64,000 bases of DNA from Orenia marismortui DSM 5156 (GTDB taxonomy: Bacteria > Bacillota > Halanaerobiia > Halobacteroidales > Halobacteroidaceae). Positions 1-9,541 of the stretch are shown one piece after another. The notes beneath the pieces are model-generated. The model had not been told where the DNA came from and did no database searches. It saw only the letters and a program-made list of their open reading frames with translations. How positions within the stretch are numbered: the stretch's first letter is position 1; each line of letters starts with the position of its first letter. The stretch is taken from contig NZ_KB900623.1 in NCBI RefSeq assembly GCF_000379025.1, positions 46,334 to 110,333 of the forward strand, in the 5' to 3' direction. A program made the position numbers and the translations under genes.

Positions 1-1
1 T

Positions 2-3000
2 TTGAAGTTTGAAAGTATAGCTGATGGATTGCAGGAAACTCTTGCAACTGGTAATGCAGTTGGACAATTCGGAGAATTACTTGAAAGATCTGGGATTCGA
101 TTAGATGTTTTCAATAAAGGGTTACAGGAAGCCATCAAAAACGGGGAAGAGCAAAATTATGTTCTTCAAACACTTGCCAAAACAGGATTAGCAGATGTAT
201 ATGAAAGCTACAGAAGAAACAATAAAGAGTTAGTAGAAAGCGCAGAAGCTAATTATAGATTGAAGCAATCCTTTGCTGAAATGGGGCAAGAATTAGAACC
301 AATTATGACTAATATCAAAGAAGTCGTAGCAGAAACAGTCGGGGAATTCAATGAGTTAGATGAAAGTACAAAAGAATTGATAATCAAAGGCGCGGGAGTA
401 TCTGCAGCATTAGGACCAGTTGCTATTGTCCTTGGAGAGATCACAACGGCAGCTTCTATACTTATTCCTGTTATCGCAGGATTATCTGGTGCTTTTGCTC
501 CTTTAGCGGTTGGTGGCGCTGCACTTGCTGGATTTATAGCCCTATGCGATTGGTTAAAGATCACAGAGGAAGAGACTCAAAAAGCTCTTAAAAAGACTAA
601 AGATTTAGTAGGTGAATATGAGGATTTAACCGAAAAAGAGAAGCTGAATCGAGAAGAGAAAGAAAGATTAAGCGTTATAACAGAGAGATTAGCAATGAAA
701 TATCCAGAATTCATCGAGGGAATTGACTCAGAAACTGGGGCTCTTAAAGTTAATGTCAAAGAACTTGCAAAAAAAGTCAACCTGGAATGGATGTTGGCAA
801 AAGTAAAGAAAAAGCAGAATGAACTAAAAGAAAAAGAACAGAGACTTGAAAGAAATGCTCCAGCTTTTGAAAGAAATGCAAAAGAATTAGAAAGAGCAAT
901 AGATTCTCAGATTAAATATGTAAGAGAACAATTTTCATTAGCTAGTGAAATGATAGGAGAGGAATTCGATAAGAATATATCTTTTGATGAAATATTAGAG
1001 AAAGTTAATAGCAAAGATTTTCAAGATAAATTAAAATTAAAACTTGCCGATCGAGGTCAAGCAGAATCTTTTTCTGTTTTCATGGAGAGTATCCAAGAAG
1101 TAATAAAAATGAAAGACCAATTAAATGAAGAAAAGATGTTCGAGAACAAAACTATCAAAAGCATTGATGAAACAAAAGATAAATTAAGCGAATTAGATAA
1201 GCTTATGAATAGTATGCAAAATGGTCTAATTTCTCCATCAGAAGCAGTTAATAAAATGAATGAAATCATGAAGAAGTCAAAAAATGTAGAAGAAGGAACT
1301 TCTGATAGATCAAGTAATGACAAAAAAGTCAAAAATCAAAAAGAAACTCAAAAAAAGTTATTAGCATTAGAAAAAGAATATCAAGACAAAATACTTCTTG
1401 AGAAAAAAGAAGGTCAAACCAAGGAACTAGAACAGATAAAACAATCTAGAGAAAAAGCAATTCAAGATGCCAAAGATCAAGCTAAAGAAGAAAAGGCCAC
1501 AGAAGAAGAACTAAACCGAACTCTTTTAGCAATAAATGAACTTTACGACCTTAAAGAAAAAGAAGTAAAAGAAAAATACCTAAAGGAAGAATTTAAAACT
1601 AGAGTAGAACATGACAATAAATTGAGAAAACAGCGTGAGAAAAAGAATTCAGAAAGAATCAAAGCTGAATCTGAAGCATACCAAGCTGAAATTGAAGTAG
1701 GACAAAAGGCAGCAGAAAAGAAGAAAAAACTACTTGATAATCGAATGAAATATGATTACAAGCAAAATAAAATCAGTGCTGAAGATTATAAAAAATATCT
1801 TCAATCCAGATTATCAGAGTATAAGGAATATTCTGATGAATGGATAAGCACCAGAGAAAAGATAACAGAAATAGAGAAAGGCGAGATCGAGCAACAACAA
1901 TCAGCTTGGGATGGATTCTTAGACAGATTAGAAGAAGGTAACTTAAGCAAAGCAGATCTAATTCAATCAACCTGGAAAATGGCTATTGATTCTATCAACG
2001 AATCATTGAGCACTACTAACGAAGAATTAGACAAGTTGGCTAATGCTGATATATCAAATTTAGTTGATAATTTCCAAAAATTTGGGAAAAGCACTGAAGG
2101 GACATGGAAAGCAATCGGATCAGCGGTTGGGACAATTGTTGGAAGTCCTGAGCTTGGCGAATTTGCTGCGGAAACGAATCTCAAAGTTTGGGATGAAATA
2201 AGTAGGCTGGGAGACAGAATTTTCGGAGGGGAAACATCTGCCGCTAATTGGAATAAGCAAGTCGGGCTTCTGAAAGAAGAATATCAAGATTTAGCGGGAG
2301 ATCTAGTCGGTGATTTTGATTTGAATCTCCCAAGCTTAGCGGATTTGGTAGATGATGACATAGAAACTGTTACAAAGAAAATCAAAGATGGAGGATGGTT
2401 TCATTCTGACGATTGGGCCGAAGTGCTAAATTTCCCCGAATTCAAAGAAGCTTTCGACGAGCAGATTAAAAAAATCGAGGAAGAAATAGTTCCTAAATTA
2501 CAGGATATTTTTTCTAATGTAAGTAATGGACTAAATAGTGCTTTTTCAGCTGATAGCTATACATCTTTCCTTAGTAGCTTTGGGAGTTCTCTTAAAGAGA
2601 CTATCCTTAGCAATCTCAAAGAAGGATTCTTAGAATCACAAGCTATCCAACCGTTAATGAAAAAGTTGACAGGTACAATTTATGAAGCTACAAAAGACCA
2701 AGTCCTTGATGATAGCGAGAGAGAAGCAATCAAAACATTGTACGATCAGATAAGCAATGTGGCTGGGGACTTCTATACTGGATTACAGGAAATTGGTAAT
2801 GATTTGAGTATAGATTTAGGGGTTGGTGATACAAGTAGTAGTTCTGGAGGTTCTCAAATCTCTGAAATTACAGGGTCTACTAGAGATCTCTTCACAGACT
2901 TATTAACCCCACTTGCTAATTTCCCAAGTTTGCTTAATATTAATGAAAGAATCTATAATCAACTTGTAGCAATGAGTCAAAATGGATTAGCTATAGCTGG

Positions 3001-3154
3001 AGCTGGTGGCTATGATGTGAGTGTTAGAATAGAGAATTTGAATGTAGAATCTCAATCTAACAGTAGTCAATCTATAGCAAGTGCTTCTGTAAGCGATATA
3101 GAATCAGCTATAGCAACTGCTATTGGCGATGGAAAGAGAGGCAGAGGTCAATGA
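2..3154 (+). CDS. phage tail tape measure protein (5' end outside window)
   Basis: This is the scaffold that sets tail length in a long-tailed phage and lies inside the tail tube. The frame is open to the window edge, so the N terminus is missing and the 1050 visible residues are a minimum. Visible features are a Gly/Ala-rich hydrophobic stretch at about residues 125-185, then a very long charged, Lys/Glu-rich coiled-coil region at about 190-660, then a less repetitive C-terminal third. Size, coiled coil plus hydrophobic patch, and position just before a Dit-like gene fit tape measure proteins. The stop overlaps the next start by 4 bp (ATGA), so the genes are translationally coupled. Family inferred from architecture and synteny; the assignment is fairly safe. 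Confidence 0.85.
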   Translation: MKFESIADGLQETLATGNAVGQFGELLERSGIRLDVFNKGLQEAIKNGEEQNYVLQTLAKTGLADVYESYRRNNKELVESAEANYRLKQSFAEMGQELEPIMTNIKEVVAETVGEFNELDESTKELIIKGAGVSAALGPVAIVLGEITTAASILIPVIAGLSGAFAPLAVGGAALAGFIALCDWLKITEEETQKALKKTKDLVGEYEDLTEKEKLNREEKERLSVITERLAMKYPEFIEGIDSETGALKVNVKELAKKVNLEWMLAKVKKKQNELKEKEQRLERNAPAFERNAKELERAIDSQIKYVREQFSLASEMIGEEFDKNISFDEILEKVNSKDFQDKLKLKLADRGQAESFSVFMESIQEVIKMKDQLNEEKMFENKTIKSIDETKDKLSELDKLMNSMQNGLISPSEAVNKMNEIMKKSKNVEEGTSDRSSNDKKVKNQKETQKKLLALEKEYQDKILLEKKEGQTKELEQIKQSREKAIQDAKDQAKEEKATEEELNRTLLAINELYDLKEKEVKEKYLKEEFKTRVEHDNKLRKQREKKNSERIKAESEAYQAEIEVGQKAAEKKKKLLDNRMKYDYKQNKISAEDYKKYLQSRLSEYKEYSDEWISTREKITEIEKGEIEQQQSAWDGFLDRLEEGNLSKADLIQSTWKMAIDSINESLSTTNEELDKLANADISNLVDNFQKFGKSTEGTWKAIGSAVGTIVGSPELGEFAAETNLKVWDEISRLGDRIFGGETSAANWNKQVGLLKEEYQDLAGDLVGDFDLNLPSLADLVDDDIETVTKKIKDGGWFHSDDWAEVLNFPEFKEAFDEQIKKIEEEIVPKLQDIFSNVSNGLNSAFSADSYTSFLSSFGSSLKETILSNLKEGFLESQAIQPLMKKLTGTIYEATKDQVLDDSEREAIKTLYDQISNVAGDFYTGLQEIGNDLSIDLGVGDTSSSSGGSQISEITGSTRDLFTDLLTPLANFPSLLNINERIYNQLVAMSQNGLAIAGAGGYDVSVRIENLNVESQSNSSQSIASASVSDIESAIATAIGDGKRGRGQ

Positions 3155-3909
3155 TTAAGTTGATTAATAGCAAGAATGAAGAAATGATACTCAATAGATA
3201 CTTCTCCTTGAATGAGATCGAGTCAACAAAATCTATCAAGAGTCAAGAATTAGTCAGCAAAGATGGAGAAGAGTATCAAGGGAGCAAATACAATGCTAGG
3301 TCATTTGAGATTAAAGGTGCAATGATTAATACTACTGATTCTGAGCTATTAAGAGCAGAGGTTGATGAGTTGTACAATTTCCTTCAACATGAACCAATTA
3401 AGGTATATCGTAATAAAGATATAGATAGGTATATATCGGGATATATCAATTCCAATTCTAAGAATTGGCATCCTCTCGACAAATGGGTCAAGTTAGAATT
3501 TGAATTTCTAGCAGTTGACCCATTCTTCTATTCATCGGGAGAAACCAGAGGAGAAGCAATCAATAATATACTACACAATTTTCAAGTGGTTAATGATGGT
3601 AATATAGCGATTAATCCTACTCTGACTATTAATTTCAATTCTGCTACTACCACAGACCCTATAATCGCGAATTTAGAGAATGGCAATATAATCATTCTTA
3701 ATGGTAATTTTGGAGCTGGTGATGAAGTTATAATTGATTGCGAGAGAATGATAGTCACCAAGAATGGCAGTAATGCTTTGAGTATAGTTAATGATGAGTT
3801 CTTGCTTGATAGTTTCAAGCTAGAAGCAGGAAGAAATGATATAGAATTTAGATGTGAGAATAGTGTTGATATGAGTTTAGTGCTATCTTACAAAAATAAA
3901 TGGATATAG
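3151..3909 (+). CDS. phage distal tail (Dit-like) protein
   Basis: A protein of 252 residues encoded directly after the tape measure gene, where siphoviruses encode the distal tail protein that forms the hub of the tail tip. The N-terminal half has the usual pattern of this family: short strands, a central segment around residues 85-125 (RYISGYINSNSKNWHPLD, then KLEFEFLAVDPFFYS), and a C-terminal beta-rich domain. The motif FLAVDPFFYS resembles the phage tail family (siphovirus ORF-2 N-terminal domain). It overlaps the tape measure stop by 4 bp. A role as baseplate hub binding the following tail-tip protein is inferred. Confidence 0.75.
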   Translation: MIKLINSKNEEMILNRYFSLNEIESTKSIKSQELVSKDGEEYQGSKYNARSFEIKGAMINTTDSELLRAEVDELYNFLQHEPIKVYRNKDIDRYISGYINSNSKNWHPLDKWVKLEFEFLAVDPFFYSSGETRGEAINNILHNFQVVNDGNIAINPTLTINFNSATTTDPIIANLENGNIIILNGNFGAGDEVIIDCERMIVTKNGSNALSIVNDEFLLDSFKLEAGRNDIEFRCENSVDMSLVLSYKNKWI

Positions 3910-3919
3910 AGGTGATATT

Positions 3920-4513
3920 ATGGGACAAAATTTTACTGAGACTCTTAACTTAGATGGCGATGGTAGAAGAATGACTACAATTGCTCAAACCAGAGATGGG
4001 AAAGAAGAGTTTCTTGGTATTGTGGCAGGTTACGAATATAACAAAAACTCTGGTCTTTGGTATCCTCCAGGAGTCTTGCCCGATGAAGATGTAGGGAAGC
4101 CGAGAATGGAAGTGTCGCAAAATGGTCAGATTGAGTCAACAAAGATGGCTAGTCGGAGTGGTGATTTGGCCACTTCGACAGAAGAAATTGTTGCTTCGAT
4201 AAAAAAAGAAGTAATAGTTCATGATATAACAGCTTATTTTGAAGAAAGTACAACACCTTTGCGTTTTCGTTTAGAGTTCTGGAATGGTGCCACATGGGAA
4301 CTGTATACTTTTCCATTATCACCAGATTATTTTGGGAGTGAAATAACACCAGGTACTTGTAGTCATAACGGTATATTTGAGCAAGTAGGGACAACGAATT
4401 TTATTAAAATGAAGAAAGAAAAATTACAAATAAAAGGAATAAGAATTGTCGCTGGCAATTATACTACTGCAGCTAAAAGACTTGATATTAGTATGCTATA
4501 TTCGGAGGTGTAA
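3920..4513 (+). CDS. phage tail-associated protein, unknown function
   Basis: A protein of 197 residues between the Dit-like gene and the large tail-tip gene. I do not recognise a family. It is beta-rich, with an N-terminal region (residues 1-90) containing NKNSGLWYPPGVLP and a C-terminal region resembling a small beta-sandwich (FRLEFWNGATWELYTFPL). A sandwich domain here would suit an upper-baseplate or adhesion accessory, which is inference. The start is an ATG with the weak Shine-Dalgarno GAGGTG, 11 bp after the previous stop. The Shine-Dalgarno of the next gene overlaps this stop, so the tail operon is tightly packed. Confidence 0.6.
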   Translation: MGQNFTETLNLDGDGRRMTTIAQTRDGKEEFLGIVAGYEYNKNSGLWYPPGVLPDEDVGKPRMEVSQNGQIESTKMASRSGDLATSTEEIVASIKKEVIVHDITAYFEESTTPLRFRLEFWNGATWELYTFPLSPDYFGSEITPGTCSHNGIFEQVGTTNFIKMKKEKLQIKGIRIVAGNYTTAAKRLDISMLYSEV

Positions 4514-4516
4514 AAG

Positions 4517-4756
4517 ATGGAACAATGGATAAGAGACAACTTTGAAATCATAGAAAATAGTTGGAAAAACAAAGATGATATCCATGAAGATGCTTTTGAA
4601 GTTAACGGAAAAACATTAGCGCCAATTAGTTTTTTTATTGATAATTTTTCAGTAGAATTACCTGTAACTTTAGAAAAATTAAAGGCAAAAGATCCTGATG
4701 ATAAACTAGGTTGGTATAATCACTTCAAAGATTGGCAAGAAAAAGGAATCATATAA
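4517..4756 (+). CDS. small phage protein, unknown function
   Basis: A protein of 79 residues in the tail operon, preceded by a strong GGAGGTG that overlaps the previous stop. It is acidic and soluble, with tryptophans near both ends (EQWIRDNF and HFKDWQEKGI). The C-terminal pattern W...K.GII faintly recalls small XkdX-type proteins of phage tail operons, but the similarity is too weak for a name. Its stop (TAATG) overlaps the start of a 25-codon membrane peptide gene, suggesting coupled translation. Confidence 0.55.
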   Translation: MEQWIRDNFEIIENSWKNKDDIHEDAFEVNGKTLAPISFFIDNFSVELPVTLEKLKAKDPDDKLGWYNHFKDWQEKGII

Positions 4757-4833
4757 TGAAGTGGATAAGATTCTTGCCGCTATCACTATTTTTGTGGTTT
4801 CTTATCATTTTACTGATTACAAAACTGATATAG
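4756..4833 (+). CDS. 25-residue single-span membrane peptide
   Basis: A short frame starts at the ATG that shares its A with the TAA stop of the upstream gene (TAATG), the classic arrangement for translational coupling. The peptide is 25 residues: MKWIRF, then a continuous hydrophobic stretch (LPLSLFLWFLIILLI), then a basic end. It is a plausible single transmembrane segment with N-terminal positive charge. It could be a phage membrane mini-protein helping lysis, or chance. No family is recognised and no independent Shine-Dalgarno is seen. Confidence 0.35.
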   Translation: MKWIRFLPLSLFLWFLIILLITKLI

Positions 4834-4853
4834 CACAATAGAGTAATATTGCG

Positions 4854-4880
4854 ACACTTCTAAAAGGAGTGTTATTTTTA
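4854..4880 (+). terminator. weak hairpin with T-rich tail between tail genes
   Basis: ACACTTCT and AGGAGTGT can pair over a 3-nt loop with one G-U pair, followed by TATTTTTATTTG. It could attenuate transcription ahead of the large tail-tip gene, or its right arm may simply be part of that gene's leader. Confidence 0.35.
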
Positions 4881-4897
4881 TTTGAGGAGGTGAAATA

Positions 4898-7800
4898 GTG
4901 CAACAACTAAGGTTATTAGATAAGGACAGAAATCTACTAGCTATCTTTGATCGCCATGCAGGTTGGAAATTTGAATCAAAGATTAATGAAGCTAGTTCTA
5001 TGCAGATTAATATTCCTAAGAATGACACAAAGTTAGAATCAGTCAAATTAGCAGAATTAATTAGAATTATCAAAGGTGACCGAGTGATCACAGGAAAGAT
5101 CACAAAGAAAGAGCAAGGCGACCAGGTTGTCACTCTGAAAGCTATGACTGAGGAAATATTACTAGAAAGCAATATCTGTCCTGCTCAATATGGCCTAGTT
5201 TATCAAAATGTAGATTTAGCTGACTTTGCAAGGAATATTCTCAAAGGATGGGAAACTCTAAGAGTCAAATATCAATCAGAGTGGCAGGATGCTATTGAGA
5301 CTTATCAAGTTGATTTAGATACTCTGCCAGGTAAGGTTATTTTGCAGAAAGATGAGAATGGCCAGTATTATTCAGATGGTTATATTACTCTTAGGTTTGA
5401 TTCTAATAATATAGAAAACTTTGAGAAATGGGATAGAGCCAGATGGGTAAGTGATAATTCTGACCCTGTATCCAGTACTATTCAATACCGCACTGGTAAT
5501 GATACATCTAATATGGGTACTTGGTCAGCAGAAGTTGTGGGAGCATTAACAGACCAATTAGGAGTCGCTCTTTCTGGTATAACTGATAGATATGTAGATA
5601 TAAGAATTAATCTATATACAGATGATACTACAAGCGCCGATAACCAAGGTCAACCCGTAGGAGTCACCCCAATAGCTTTTGCATTAGAAATTATTGCTAG
5701 GACTACAGCAGAAGTACAAGAAGGCATTATCCCTATTAGCACTGGAAAGAAAGTTAAGAATATATCTGCTGATAATAGTAATGCATTAGAGCTGTTGGTA
5801 CCAGCTTGCAATCAAGCAGGCTGGGAGTTTGAGGTAGTTGATGGAAAACTTAATCTAGCAGAAAAACTAGGAGAAGACAGGACTAACGATTTCGTATTAC
5901 GGAATGGTACTAACATTAATGTAGAATCTCTTGGTGAAGATGATAGCAAGCTATGTAATTTGCTCCATGCATACGGACCAGGGGATGGAATTAATCGACC
6001 TTATGTTAAAAGAAAAGACGATACCAGCATAGGTAGATATGGCCATTATCCTAAGACTCTTGAGTTTGATGCAGTGGATAAGCAAGATCTAGAACAAAAA
6101 GCTCAAACTTATATCAATGCTCACAAGACTCCGATATCTGAATTCAAAGTACAAGCTATATTTCCGAAAGAGAATGAACCATACTTTGCTATCGGAGATA
6201 CAGTTAAGGTAGTAGATCCAGAATCACAAATAGTTACTACTGCTAGAATCATGCAAGAAAAAAGAATTTATAACGACAAAGGAATTGAGATAGAGTTGCA
6301 TCTCAATAATCCTCGTAAGTCTCTCTATGATGCACTTGTAGGAGATGAAGAGAAGTCAGATAGTGATGAGTTGGAATTGACTGTACCTCAAGGGCTTAGA
6401 GTTTTGCCTGCTCAACCAGGTCTATTAGTGTATGTCAATCCTTATACTAATAGCCGAGCTACTGGTGTAGAAATTCACATCGGTACTAGTAGTGGGTTTG
6501 AAGCAAGTAGCAAGACTTTGATTAGAAAAGGGCAGGGGACTCAATGGTATCTTAATAAATTGACTACTGGTAATAGATATTATATCAAAGCTAGAAGTTA
6601 TGATGTTGATAAGAATTATAGCGATTTTACAGAAGAAGTTTCGGCTATAGCTGGATTCATTGAAAAACAGCAACTTAATCCAGAATTATCTCAAGATATA
6701 GACTATGCTAAGAGTGAAGCTGATGTAGTCCAGGCTAATAAGGATGCTTGGAATTTGGCCAGAGATGAAGTGTTCCCAGAAGGGATAGAGAATACAAGCT
6801 CAATTACAGAAAATGAAGAAGAAATATCTAATATGCTATTAACTCTTAATAGTGATAATGATGATCCTGCTCAATTCAGTTCAATCAAGCAGACTGCCGA
6901 ATCTATCCTTAATATAGTTAGTGTGTTAGAGAGTGATCCAGAAGATGCCAATCAATATTCAGCTATTAAGCAGATGTTAAATCAGATCCAACTAAGAGTA
7001 GTGAAAGATGAATTAATATCTCAAATTAACTTATCTCCTGAAAGCGTGAAGATTCAAGGGAATAGAATTGTGATTACAGGGGACACAGTAGTTGAAGATG
7101 GTGCATTGAGTACAGAAAAATTGATAGTAGGTCAGCAGATTCCTATGAGAAAGCCAAATGCAGCCCAGTTATTCCACTTTGATAGAAGTTTTCTAAGCAC
7201 TGATGGAGTACAAGCTCAATTTTCAGATTCTAGCTATCAGCTTATAGAAGGAAAATTTGGGAAAGCTCTAGATTTGCAGACTAGCTCAATGTCTGTTCCT
7301 CTTGGATTCACTAATGATTATACAATTGTATTTTATTTCTGGGATGGTTCAGATTGGGTCTATGTAGCCAAGAGGTCAGATGGCAGAGTGTTTAGCTGGA
7401 GAATTATTGAGTTATGGAGTGTCTGGGGTATTCCTGGATATCAACAAGAAATTCTGAATGTTGAAATTGATGTTAGTTGGATTAATATAGATGCAAATGG
7501 AGACTTGCAGGTTAATGCAGGATATAAGATTGATGAATTAATGATAGTTCCTGAGGTAGTTGATGAAGATTCAATCTATAGCTGGTACAAGTCAGATGCA
7601 CCTTTTGTGGATTCTCAGAGTGTAATCGGAGCTGGGAAAGGCGATGTGATAATAAGCGAAGAAGGTATCATTGTAAATAATGGGAAATTACAGCTTAACG
7701 GTTCTGTTGCTCCAGATGCAGGAGATGTAAGTCAAGCTGCTAAAACTGCTGATTGGCATAATGTTACAGGGACAGGAAAACCTGCTGATAATGCTGATAA

Positions 7801-8431
7801 AACCTCAGAAAATTACTCAAAAGACCAGCATAATTTCAACAATAAATCAGGAACAGCCGGTCAAGGCGGGGTTATACTTGACTCTCAAGGATTAAGAAGT
7901 AAAAATGATCAATTTAAAATAGATACCGGGGGTAATGCTTATTTTGGAGGTGAATTGCAAGCAGCTACAGGAACATTTGCCGGAAATGTTACAGCTGGAG
8001 GGATAATTAGTTATGGCAATCTTAATATTAGTTATGCTGTGGCTAATTCAGTATCATCCGGCACACTTATTGCCACACCTTTTACCCAAGATGGCTATAA
8101 TGAAGTTGAGGTAGACATAGTTATATATTCTGATGGCGAAGGAGTTATTGATGTTAAATTTCAGCACAATCAATTAAATACTTTAGTGGGCGGTACTTTA
8201 GTAGGCATACAAGATGTAAATGGTACTTGGAAAGAAAAATTTGGGGATCTTGGGTCTAGATATTCCATTGCAGTAGAACTTTTTGAAAACGGAGTAATTG
8301 TACCCTGTACATTTGGAGCGACTTTGGTTACCGAGAATTCCACAAGAATACGTTTGGAAGTAACTAATGCTCATGATTATGAAGGGACTCATACAATAAA
8401 AATGAGAATGAAAAGACAGGCTATTAAATAA
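4898..8431 (+). CDS. phage tail-tip/minor structural protein (Tal-like)
   Basis: A 1177-residue protein, third large gene of the tail module. Residues about 1-140 resemble the N-terminal hub domain of phage tail endopeptidase-like or ReqiPepy6-Gp37-like proteins (QQLRLLDKDRNLLAIFDRHA start, then beta-rich). About 500-610 looks like a fibronectin-type III segment (GLRVLPAQPGLLVYVNP through YYIKARSYD). The middle has acidic helical stretches. The C-terminal 250 residues are Gly-rich and beta-rich (NAYFGGELQAATGTFAGNV), as in tail-spike or receptor-binding domains. It starts with GTG behind GAGGAGGTG. A role in host binding and tail-tip assembly is inferred from architecture and position. Confidence 0.75.
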   Translation: MQQLRLLDKDRNLLAIFDRHAGWKFESKINEASSMQINIPKNDTKLESVKLAELIRIIKGDRVITGKITKKEQGDQVVTLKAMTEEILLESNICPAQYGLVYQNVDLADFARNILKGWETLRVKYQSEWQDAIETYQVDLDTLPGKVILQKDENGQYYSDGYITLRFDSNNIENFEKWDRARWVSDNSDPVSSTIQYRTGNDTSNMGTWSAEVVGALTDQLGVALSGITDRYVDIRINLYTDDTTSADNQGQPVGVTPIAFALEIIARTTAEVQEGIIPISTGKKVKNISADNSNALELLVPACNQAGWEFEVVDGKLNLAEKLGEDRTNDFVLRNGTNINVESLGEDDSKLCNLLHAYGPGDGINRPYVKRKDDTSIGRYGHYPKTLEFDAVDKQDLEQKAQTYINAHKTPISEFKVQAIFPKENEPYFAIGDTVKVVDPESQIVTTARIMQEKRIYNDKGIEIELHLNNPRKSLYDALVGDEEKSDSDELELTVPQGLRVLPAQPGLLVYVNPYTNSRATGVEIHIGTSSGFEASSKTLIRKGQGTQWYLNKLTTGNRYYIKARSYDVDKNYSDFTEEVSAIAGFIEKQQLNPELSQDIDYAKSEADVVQANKDAWNLARDEVFPEGIENTSSITENEEEISNMLLTLNSDNDDPAQFSSIKQTAESILNIVSVLESDPEDANQYSAIKQMLNQIQLRVVKDELISQINLSPESVKIQGNRIVITGDTVVEDGALSTEKLIVGQQIPMRKPNAAQLFHFDRSFLSTDGVQAQFSDSSYQLIEGKFGKALDLQTSSMSVPLGFTNDYTIVFYFWDGSDWVYVAKRSDGRVFSWRIIELWSVWGIPGYQQEILNVEIDVSWINIDANGDLQVNAGYKIDELMIVPEVVDEDSIYSWYKSDAPFVDSQSVIGAGKGDVIISEEGIIVNNGKLQLNGSVAPDAGDVSQAAKTADWHNVTGTGKPADNADKTSENYSKDQHNFNNKSGTAGQGGVILDSQGLRSKNDQFKIDTGGNAYFGGELQAATGTFAGNVTAGGIISYGNLNISYAVANSVSSGTLIATPFTQDGYNEVEVDIVIYSDGEGVIDVKFQHNQLNTLVGGTLVGIQDVNGTWKEKFGDLGSRYSIAVELFENGVIVPCTFGATLVTENSTRIRLEVTNAHDYEGTHTIKMRMKRQAIK

Positions 8432-8463
8432 TTAAAAGTTTGTGCTTAAGGGGAGGGATAAAA

Positions 8464-8787
8464 TTGAAAGAGGATGGCTATAAATCAGGTAGATGTTTGA
8501 AACATATGGATCTAATACAAGCAAACAAAGATGCTATAGAGAAACTAACGGCAAATCAGGAAGAGGATAAATCTGATATTCGTAAAATTAAAGAGCAATT
8601 AGAAGCCTTGGGGAATGGCGGTTTTAGAAAAATGGTTATGGAGCAAAACAAGAAATTGATCGAAGAATTTCTTAAACGAGATGATAAAGAAAGAGAATAT
8701 AATATTCAAAAATGGAAGGTTATTGCTGGGGTTTTGGGAGGAAGCTCAGTAGTTGCTTTAATACAATTAATAGCTAAAATGCTTTAG
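8464..8787 (+). CDS. XhlA-like phage lysis accessory protein
   Basis: I choose the TTG at 8464 because GGGGAGGG lies at the right spacing before it; a start at 8440 would put that Shine-Dalgarno inside the gene. The protein of about 107 residues has an amphipathic coiled coil (LIQANKDAIEKLTANQEEDK and onward) and a single C-terminal hydrophobic helix (VIAGVLGGSSVVALIQLIA). This is the layout of haemolysin XhlA, a membrane-anchored partner of phage holins. It lies between tail and lysis genes. The function is inferred from architecture. Confidence 0.6.
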   Translation: MKEDGYKSGRCLKHMDLIQANKDAIEKLTANQEEDKSDIRKIKEQLEALGNGGFRKMVMEQNKKLIEEFLKRDDKEREYNIQKWKVIAGVLGGSSVVALIQLIAKML

Positions 8788-8808
8788 ATACCGGAAGGTG
8801 TCTTTTTT
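8786..8808 (+). terminator. intrinsic terminator after XhlA-like gene
   Basis: Stem AGATACC / GGTGTCT with a GGAA loop and one wobble pair, followed directly by a run of T. It starts inside the TAG stop of the upstream gene. Confidence 0.7.
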
Positions 8809-8831
8809 ATTTTTTGAAAGGAGGTGATTAA

Positions 8832-9227
8832 GTGAATGAGATTAGAGTAATTCGTAAAGAAGAAACAGGTGAAGCTACATTGGGTGAGATTTATGTTGAT
8901 GGAGAGAAAATTGGCCATACTCTCGAACCGCCGTGGAGACAGAACAAAGCTAATGAGTCTTGTATCCCTCCAGGAGAATATAATGCTTTCATTAGAAAGA
9001 GAGGGTCTAGTAGGTGGAATTATGATGTGATCCAGTTAGAGGAAGTATTTAATCGGAGTGCAGTTCAGATCCATATAGGTAATTATCCTAAGAATACTAG
9101 AGGTTGTATTTTGGTTGGCAAAGGAAAAGGCAAGAATGCAGTTTGGAGCAGTAGAGATGCTTTTGAGGATCTAATGTCTAGGCTAGGCAAGGAAGAATTG
9201 AAAGTTGTTGTAGAATATGACAACTAA
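8832..9227 (+). CDS. DUF5675 family protein, phage lysis region
   Basis: A protein of 131 residues starting with GTG behind AAAGGAGGTG. It matches the DUF5675 pattern: an N-terminal strand pair (VIRKEETGEATLGEIYVDGE), the segment HTLEPPWR, then CIPPGEYNAFIRKRGS, VQIHIGNYPKNTRGCILVG and a C-terminal helix. Conserved His (IHIGN) and Cys (GCILVG) are present. DUF5675 proteins are often encoded beside phage lysis genes, and a role in cell-wall processing is suspected but not established. The location between the XhlA-like and holin-like genes agrees. Confidence 0.75.
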   Translation: MNEIRVIRKEETGEATLGEIYVDGEKIGHTLEPPWRQNKANESCIPPGEYNAFIRKRGSSRWNYDVIQLEEVFNRSAVQIHIGNYPKNTRGCILVGKGKGKNAVWSSRDAFEDLMSRLGKEELKVVVEYDN

Positions 9228-9250
9228 AAAAATTGAGAGGATGATTAAAC

Positions 9251-9541
9251 ATGAATATTGCTAATGTATTAGGGTTTGTTAATAGCGGGATTGGCCAAGT
9301 TATTGTTTATGGTATTTGTTTTGGGGCTATGTGGTTTATAGATAATAAGTATAATAAAAGAAAAGTTTTAAAAGTTGCTTATAATGTTGTAGATAAAGTG
9401 GAAGATGTAACAGAAGAGGGAACAACGGTTGATAATTTCTTAGATCAATTTGTTAAGGCCTATGAAGATTTATTTGGTAAGCAACCAAGTGCCGGGGAAT
9501 TAAAGACAGCAGCTGATATAAAAAAGAAATTAGTGGAGTAA
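9251..9541 (+). CDS. holin-like small membrane protein
   Basis: A protein of 96 residues with one clear N-terminal hydrophobic segment (IGQVIVYGICFGAMWFI), a basic stretch (NKYNKRK) and an acidic helical C-terminal half. One-span proteins of this size after lysis genes are often annotated as phage holins; the call rests on position and topology only. The ATG follows GAGGATGATTAAAC. The last codons contain A AAA AAG at 9520-9526, and the -1 frame stays open 39 codons beyond that point, so a longer form may be made. Confidence 0.5.
   Translation: MNIANVLGFVNSGIGQVIVYGICFGAMWFIDNKYNKRKVLKVAYNVVDKVEDVTEEGTTVDNFLDQFVKAYEDLFGKQPSAGELKTAADIKKKLVE

Noticed and set aside
253-2184. Several minus-strand frames of 65-103 codons across the tape measure gene
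   Set aside because: They lie inside a long coding gene on the other strand, have no ribosome sites and show Ser/Ile/Leu-rich shadow composition.
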